Positions 58,940 through 64,000 of a stretch of DNA of 64,000 bases are shown piece by piece. The notes under the pieces are model-generated. The model saw only the letters and a list, made by a program, of their open reading frames with translations, did no database searches and was not told the DNA's origin. Each line of letters begins with the position of its first letter. Position 1 is the first letter of the stretch. The position numbers and the translations under genes were made by a program. Source of the stretch: Phanerochaete sordida (lineage: Eukaryota > Basidiomycota > Agaricomycetes > Polyporales > Phanerochaetaceae); NCBI GenBank assembly GCA_019973155.2, contig BPQB01000030.1, positions 248,001 through 312,000 on the forward strand, in the 5' to 3' direction.

Positions 58940-59200
58940 AGGGGTGCAGACGAAATATCCACGAAGGGTTGAGAAAAGATATCCGCGAAGGGTCCAGGAG
59001 AAATATCCGCGAAGAGTTCAGGGCCAAGGTGCAACCGCGTGGGAGGTCTTCTCCGCGTCGGTCGGCCAGCCAGGAGGGTACACCGCGTGAAAAGGCCTGT
59101 CCGGGTCGGTCGGCCAACCAGGGACGCCACGATGAAGAGAGTCCACAGTCCAGGAGGGTGCACAATCCAGGGATTCCTATCCAGGGGGGTTCGATATCCG
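58940..59200. repeat. Short degenerate tandem repeats
   Basis: AAATATCC-CGAAG recurs about three times with 25-30 bp spacing (58948-59015). Then two copies of a roughly 48-bp unit carry GGTCGGTCGGCCA-CCAGG (about 59055 and 59105). The minus strand reads open through much of this because of the repeats, but no gene is inferred. Confidence 0.6.
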
Positions 59201-60841
59201 CGTCGGCCACCTCCTCGGCTCTCGATGTTGGGGGACCCCAAGTCTTCTGTGGCGCAAGATTGAGGCACACGACAGACAGGACAGGCCACAGCGGGGCACA
59301 TCACCCGAGACACAGGACGGGGCGCATACAAGTATCAGACGGCGAAGAAGGAGGGGAAGGGGGAGGAGGGAAGATGGATGTTCGAGAGAGAGATAGGATG
59401 GGGGACCAAGGCGCGCTTGGCCCGGTTTATATGCGGTTGGGCAAGAGGCTGGCGCGTCGACGCGGTGGACGGCCACGTTCCGGTCACGTTCTCGATTGTT
59501 GTCTGTCCGTAAACGGCATTGTCAGCCGCGCCGCGGCCCCGAAGAGCAGGGCAGCGCGCTTCGCGATGGATCGCCGAGCTTCGATCGCCAGCCGCGGTGG
59601 CGCACAGCGCGTCGCGGCCCTCTGGCGTTCGGGGCGCATATACCCACTCGTTCAAACGGGGCAGTCTATGGCGCGTTTTCACTCGTTGGGCTCGTATCAA
59701 AGAATAGGGCTCGAGCTGTAGCTATGGGAGCATCGATGCAATTTCACGAATGTGGCCCGTCCAGCTTCGCCGAACATGAACACAAATAGACGCCGCGCGT
59801 GCTTCTCGAGGTCGTCTATTTTCGGTTTTTAGGAAGCGCGACAGATGTCTGTCAGAGCACACAGATGTCGATGGGGTTTCGAGCAGCTGCAGATGGAGTC
59901 CGTTGAAGCTGCGTGACGGCAGAAGCACGAGTTCGACGGGCAGAATTTGACGCCACAACGTCGGCGCCTCCTGCTCGCGTGCTTGCAACGTGCTCCGCCT
60001 CAATGTCTTTCGTCAGGAGTCGCAAATATCGTTCTGCTGCATGCTCTGTAATGGTTGTTGGTACGTGCGCCTTGAAAAAGCCAGCACTCCGCGCTATGAT
60101 GCGCCCTGCGCCATGACTCTGTGCAGAACGCAAATATCCTACTAATTTTATTTTCGCCAGGCTGCTGGCTGTGGTAGACTCGTCGCAAGTCTACGAGTCG
60201 GTAGTCGGTGCCAGGACGCGAACCGAGGGGACTGGGAGGGTCGGCCCGCTACATTACACAGTATTCTTGCAAGGGCTGCTATCGAGTTTAGCCCTTAGCC
60301 CTTGGTCCCATTTTATCCCAGTGTTTACTGCGAATTTCTCCTCGGAGGGAAGCAGACATCAAATGTTGGAGATATCCCCGCCACTTGGAACCTGTGAGTA
60401 GGGAGCTCCCCTGTGGTAGGCTGTTATGGGCTGTCAGATAAATATATCAGTGTCGGTGACGCGCAGTACTAAGACAGCGCGAAGTCGCTGCGGAACTGCG
60501 AAGGCTGACGCTAAGGAAAAGGTGAGTCTTCATTCGATGTACGAGCATGCGTTGTGCAGTCTCGATCCTGCCACTCCGGCTGTATCTTCTGCTATCGTCA
60601 CGCAAGCAGCGACCACGAGGGCCGAGTGACCAGCTGCGGATGGAGGCGTTGTCCGACATAAAGGTACGTGTGATTCCTGTCTGGCGATGGAGTACCACAC
60701 TGCCAGCATTCACTCTGCCGTATAGGCCATATACCTAGCTTTTGGCGGCACCGTTTCCTATACCTGTCTCCTCGGACAGCTAACGCCTAAACTTAATTTC
60801 ATCCTAGCTTCCCTTATACCTCGCAGTCTTGGACAGGTCCC
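59201..60841. other. Intergenic region before gene F
   Basis: No gene was recognised on either strand. The sequence from 60700 to 60840 is the likely promoter of gene F; a clear TATA box was not found. Confidence 0.5.
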
Positions 60842-60874
60842 ATGCCCGCTTGCTCCCCCCCCTTTCTCGCGGCA

Positions 60875-63703
60875 ATGTCCTCCGAGCCTTTCTCAGGCGT
60901 AGTACACACTGCGTCAGACGGAAGTCTGGTCCATTTTCCCCTCGAGGAGGTCAGAATAAACACACTGATCGTCGACGGTACGTCGCATGCCCTAGTAAGC
61001 GCCACAATCACCACTCACTGTCTCTGCCTCTCGAAAGTATCTGCGCGAGTCGACGTCACTCAGATATTTTACAACGACTCCGCGCATTCCACACCTCGTG
61101 CCAAGTACGTCTTCCCTGTCCCCGCTCGCGCCGCCGTCTGCGCCTTCGACATGGGCACCTCCGCCGGTCGTGTCATCGTCGGGGTCGCCAAGGAGAAAGA
61201 GCAGGCGATGGTGGAGCACGAGAGCGCAATCCAGGAAGGGAAGAGGACTGCGCTCGTTGAATGGGTTACTGGCGATAGTACGCAACTTCACGAAAAGTCC
61301 GAAAGGAGCCGCGCTGAACCGGTGTCATATTAGTCTTCAGCATCTCGCTGGGCAGCATCGGCCCCCGCGAACGCGTGACAACACACTTGACCGTAAGTCT
61401 CTCGACAACTCGAAGAACGCCCCCGCTCATCTACACGCGCAGTACGTCATGGACCTCATGGACAACGGCCCAGCATCCGAAATCCGCCTCCAGCTCCCCA
61501 TGTGCATCGGCCAGCGGTACGGCGCGCCCCCCGCCGGCATGCACGGCGCCGCAACCGCCTCGCCGCACACCCGCGTGCGCTTCGACGCGCACATCCAGAT
61601 GCACGGCGCGATCACATCCGTGACGAGCCCGTCGCACGCCGCCCTGCACGCCGCGCCGCACACGGCGCACGGGCGCGCGTCGCGGCACCGCGCGCTCGCG
61701 CGCCTGCGCTCGCCGCACTTCCTCGCGGGCGACCTCGTGCTCCTCGTCGCCGCGCGCGGCCTCGGCCGTCCGCGCTGCGTCGCGGAGCACGCCCCGCGCG
61801 CGGGCTCGCTCGCGCTGCAGCTCGCGCTCGTGCCCGAGTTCGACTTGGCGCCGGCCGCGCGCCAGGAGTTCGTCTTCGTCGTGGACCGCAGCGGGAGCAT
61901 GTCTGGCGACCGCATCGACACTGCGCGCCGCACGCTCCGGTTGCTGCTCCCGACGCTGCCCAGTGCGGGCACGTCGTTCAATGTCTTCAGTTTTGGGAGC
62001 CGTTGTGATGGCCTCTGGCCAGCGAGTAGAGGGTATGCGAACGACACCCTTGCCGTGGCGGTAGGCTGTCTGCGCATTGTTTCCGAGTCGAACGTTGAAC
62101 GCTGATAGCTGTCTTTCAGAGGGACTACGTTAATGCGATGGAAGCGAACTATGGCGGGACTGAGATAGGGGCGGCACTCCTGCAAGCATGCTCCTCGCGC
62201 GATGTTACGAAGCCGACGACGATGTTCGTGCTTACGGACGGACAGGTAGGACACAGTCGGCCCTCGCGCCCATACCCGCGCCTGACTGCTCCACAGGCCC
62301 ACGACCCCGACGCCGTCTTCCGCATCGTCGCCGACGCCGTCGCGCGCGCGGCCGCCAACGCGCCGCTGCGTGTCTTCACGCTCGGCATCGGCGCGACCGC
62401 GTCCTCCGCGATGTGCGAGGGCATCGCGCGCGTCGGGCACGGCACGTGCCTCATGGCGCTCGCCGCGGAGGACATCGTCGGCAAGTGCGCGGCGCTCGTG
62501 CGCGCCGGCCGCAGCTTCCTTCTGCGCGACGTCCGCGTCGACTGGGGGCTCCCGCCCGGCGCGGCGCTGACGCAGGCGCCCGCGCACATCCGCGACCTGC
62601 ACCCGGGCGTGCGCCTCGTCGTGTTCGCACTCGTCGAGGACGCGCGCGCTGTGCCCGTGCTGCCGAAGAGCGTCACGCTGCACGCGACGCGCGACGGCGC
62701 GCCGCTGCGCTTCGCCGTGCCCGTCGCGCCCGTGCACGCCGACGAACACGCGGTGCGCGTCGTGCACACGCTCGCCGCGCGCCGGCTGCTCACGCAGCTC
62801 GAGGACGACCGCGCGCTGCCCGAGGGCGCGCGGCGCGCCGCGGCCGTGCGCCTCGGCGAGACGTACCAGCTCGCGGGCCGGTACACGTCGTTCGTCGCGG
62901 TCGACGACGACGGCGTGCGGCCGCTCCCGATCGCGCGCCCGGCGTGGGCGGTCGCTGCGTTTGCGCGCCGGGAGGCGGAGAAGGCGCGGCGCGCTCGTGA
63001 GCGGGCTGCCCGGGGCGGGGACGTGCTCGATGCGCTCGCGGGGTATGTCGACAATGCGGTCGCAGTCGGCGGCGGCTTCGTTTCGGGGCTCCTCCGCACC
63101 TGGTTCGGCGGCGCGCAGCCAGCGCAGGGCTCGCCTGCGCCCCGAGATGAACCAGATGCTGACGAGGAATCAGTCGAGGAAGGGAGAAAACCTGCGGACA
63201 CGGACTACGACTCGGCCGATACTTACTCGACCATGAGCTCGCTGATTAGCTCGTCCAGCTGGACAGAGTCGGACGACAGTCGACCGCCCACTCCAGACCC
63301 AGAAACTAGGAGTCCGTCTCCGGACTTTGCTCTCGATCCTACAAGGCGCATTCCTGGGGCCTATCCCGGCGATGACGACGGCGATGGTCCAGCAAGCGGG
63401 CCGATTGACGATTCTGTGCAGCACCTGTTGGAGCTGCAGACTGCGGAGGGGTCATTCGAAGTCAACGATGCGCTGATGCAGCTTGTCGGCCAGGATATCC
63501 TGGACAGGGACAAGCCGGCGCAGGTGGACGATCATTTGTGGGCGACGGCGGTCGCAGTCGCGTACTGCAGAAAGCGGCTGACCGGCAATGCAGACCTCCT
63601 GGGGTGCATTGTTGAGAAGGCACTGGAGTTCGCGATCAGAGCTGGGTATGGCGATGTAGATTTCGAAGCTCTTGTCGCGGCAGCTGGAAGACTGATGCCC
63701 TAA
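60875..63703 (+). CDS. VIT + vWA domain protein with acidic linker (gene F)
   Basis: This is a more distant member of the same family, about 850 residues. The ATG at 60875 (MSSEPFSGVVHTASDGSLVH) aligns best with the paralogues; an in-frame ATG at 60842 would add 11 residues. The phase-1 intron after the codon for Asp in LIVD, and the later introns, match genes A, D and E. The VIT domain (AKYVFPVPARAAVCAFDMGT) is followed by vWA with MIDAS DRSGS (about 61883) and FVLTDGQ (about 62226), both intact. The last exon has GIARVGHGTCLMALAAEDIV, a charged helix (RREAEKARRARERAARGG), and an acidic, Ser/Asp/Glu-rich linker (about 63140-63300) instead of an RS or Gly/Lys linker. The C-terminal helical domain (ELQTAEGSF ... 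LWATAVAVAYC) follows. It is transcribed in the direction of D and E. Confidence 0.87.
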
Positions 63704-63793
63704 CGCGAGTGTCTGGAAAGATATAGACAGCGCATGTAGCAATCCAAATGCACATCAAGACACGAGTAGCAGACTCAGCGAGAATACAGACGC

Positions 63794-64000
63794 TCAGCCC
63801 TGGAAAGCGATGCCCCTCTTCGACGTCTCTGCCAGACCGCCCGCGGCATAGCCTGTGCCCTCGCGCACAAGGGCGATGATGTCTTTGTCTGTCAAAGAGA
63901 TGTCGCAGGAGATACACTGCTTGCCAGGCTTGACCAGCTGGTCCGTGCATGTCTTGCATACTACGTGTCCGCAGGGCTTCATGACTGACATTCGAACTCC
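63794..64000 (-). CDS. NOSIP-like RING/U-box-type zinc-binding protein, C-terminal part
   Basis: The last exon of a gene that runs off the right edge, ending at the stop 63796-63794. The reading gives a zinc-ligand pattern (KPCGHVVCKTCTDQL, then KQCISC) followed by SLTDKDIIALVREGTGYAAG, which matches the C-terminal end of nitric-oxide-synthase-interacting protein (NOSIP) homologues, conserved nuclear E3-ubiquitin-ligase-like proteins linked to the spliceosome. In animals and plants the second half of the domain is similar. The 5' part is outside the window. It converges on gene F with 90 bp between the stops. Confidence 0.8.
   Translation of the reverse strand, partial: GVRMSVMKPCGHVVCKTCTDQLVKPGKQCISCDISLTDKDIIALVREGTGYAAGGLAETSKRGIAFQG

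Noticed and set aside
61427..62767. 446-codon minus-strand open frame opposite gene F
   Set aside because: Antisense shadow across two introns of F; no domain.
1..64000. CRISPR array, bacterial-type operon or phage-like features
   Set aside because: The window is intron-rich eukaryotic DNA; the only short regular repeats are the minisatellites, which lack unique spacers.

Overview
The window is nuclear DNA of a filamentous basidiomycete, most likely a wood-decay Agaricomycete such as a polypore. The coding exons are GC-rich and are cut by many introns of about 50-65 bp, often with GTGCGT or GTGAGT donors. The gene content is also fungal: GWT1, a Zn2Cys6 regulator, a half-size ABCG transporter and an SKL-tailed hydratase 2. 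The species is an inference. No rRNA, tRNA, CRISPR array or autonomous transposon was recognised.

Left part (1-29.1 kb). A 5' fragment of an amino-acid permease (-) is divergent from GWT1/PIG-W (+). Then come a conserved protein of unknown function (5.3-6.1 kb), a 7.6-kb gene-poor stretch with a cluster of a 9-bp motif, an ABCG half transporter (13.7-16.1 kb), an inverted-repeat (MITE-like) zone (16.3-17.5 kb), a seven-transmembrane receptor-like gene (18.4-20.6 kb), a 4CL-like acyl-CoA synthetase with a C-terminal AKL (21.5-23.6 kb), and three tandem paralogues of a small secreted protein that resembles the NIS1 effector family (24.2-29.1 kb).

Middle and right part (29-64 kb). A purine-rich, T-depleted minisatellite (30.5-31.1 kb) borders the main feature: a multigene cluster of VIT + von Willebrand factor A proteins. 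Their order is VIT domain, vWA domain with MIDAS, beta-rich and helical region, variable linker, and a C-terminal helical domain of about 100 residues. On the right arm lie gene E (50.4-53.2 kb, +) and gene D (53.9-57.6 kb, +), followed by a decayed D fragment and a more distant paralogue F (60.9-63.7 kb, +). On the left arm, inverted, lie gene A (31.5-35.1 kb, -) and a chimeric pseudogene B (35.9-37.3 kb, -), with the same intergenic spacer. The roughly 12-kb centre between the arms holds a small membrane protein, a Zn2Cys6 regulator and a peroxisomal 2-enoyl-CoA hydratase 2. A NOSIP-like RING protein (-) runs off the right edge.

The clearest novelty is the evolution of the VIT-vWA cluster. 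A two-gene E-D module was duplicated and inverted. One copy was fused by deletion into a pseudogene, one full-length copy lost a metal-binding Asp of its MIDAS, and the linkers diversified (RS-rich in A and D, Gly/Lys-rich in E, acidic in F). The cellular job of these proteins is not known from the sequence.
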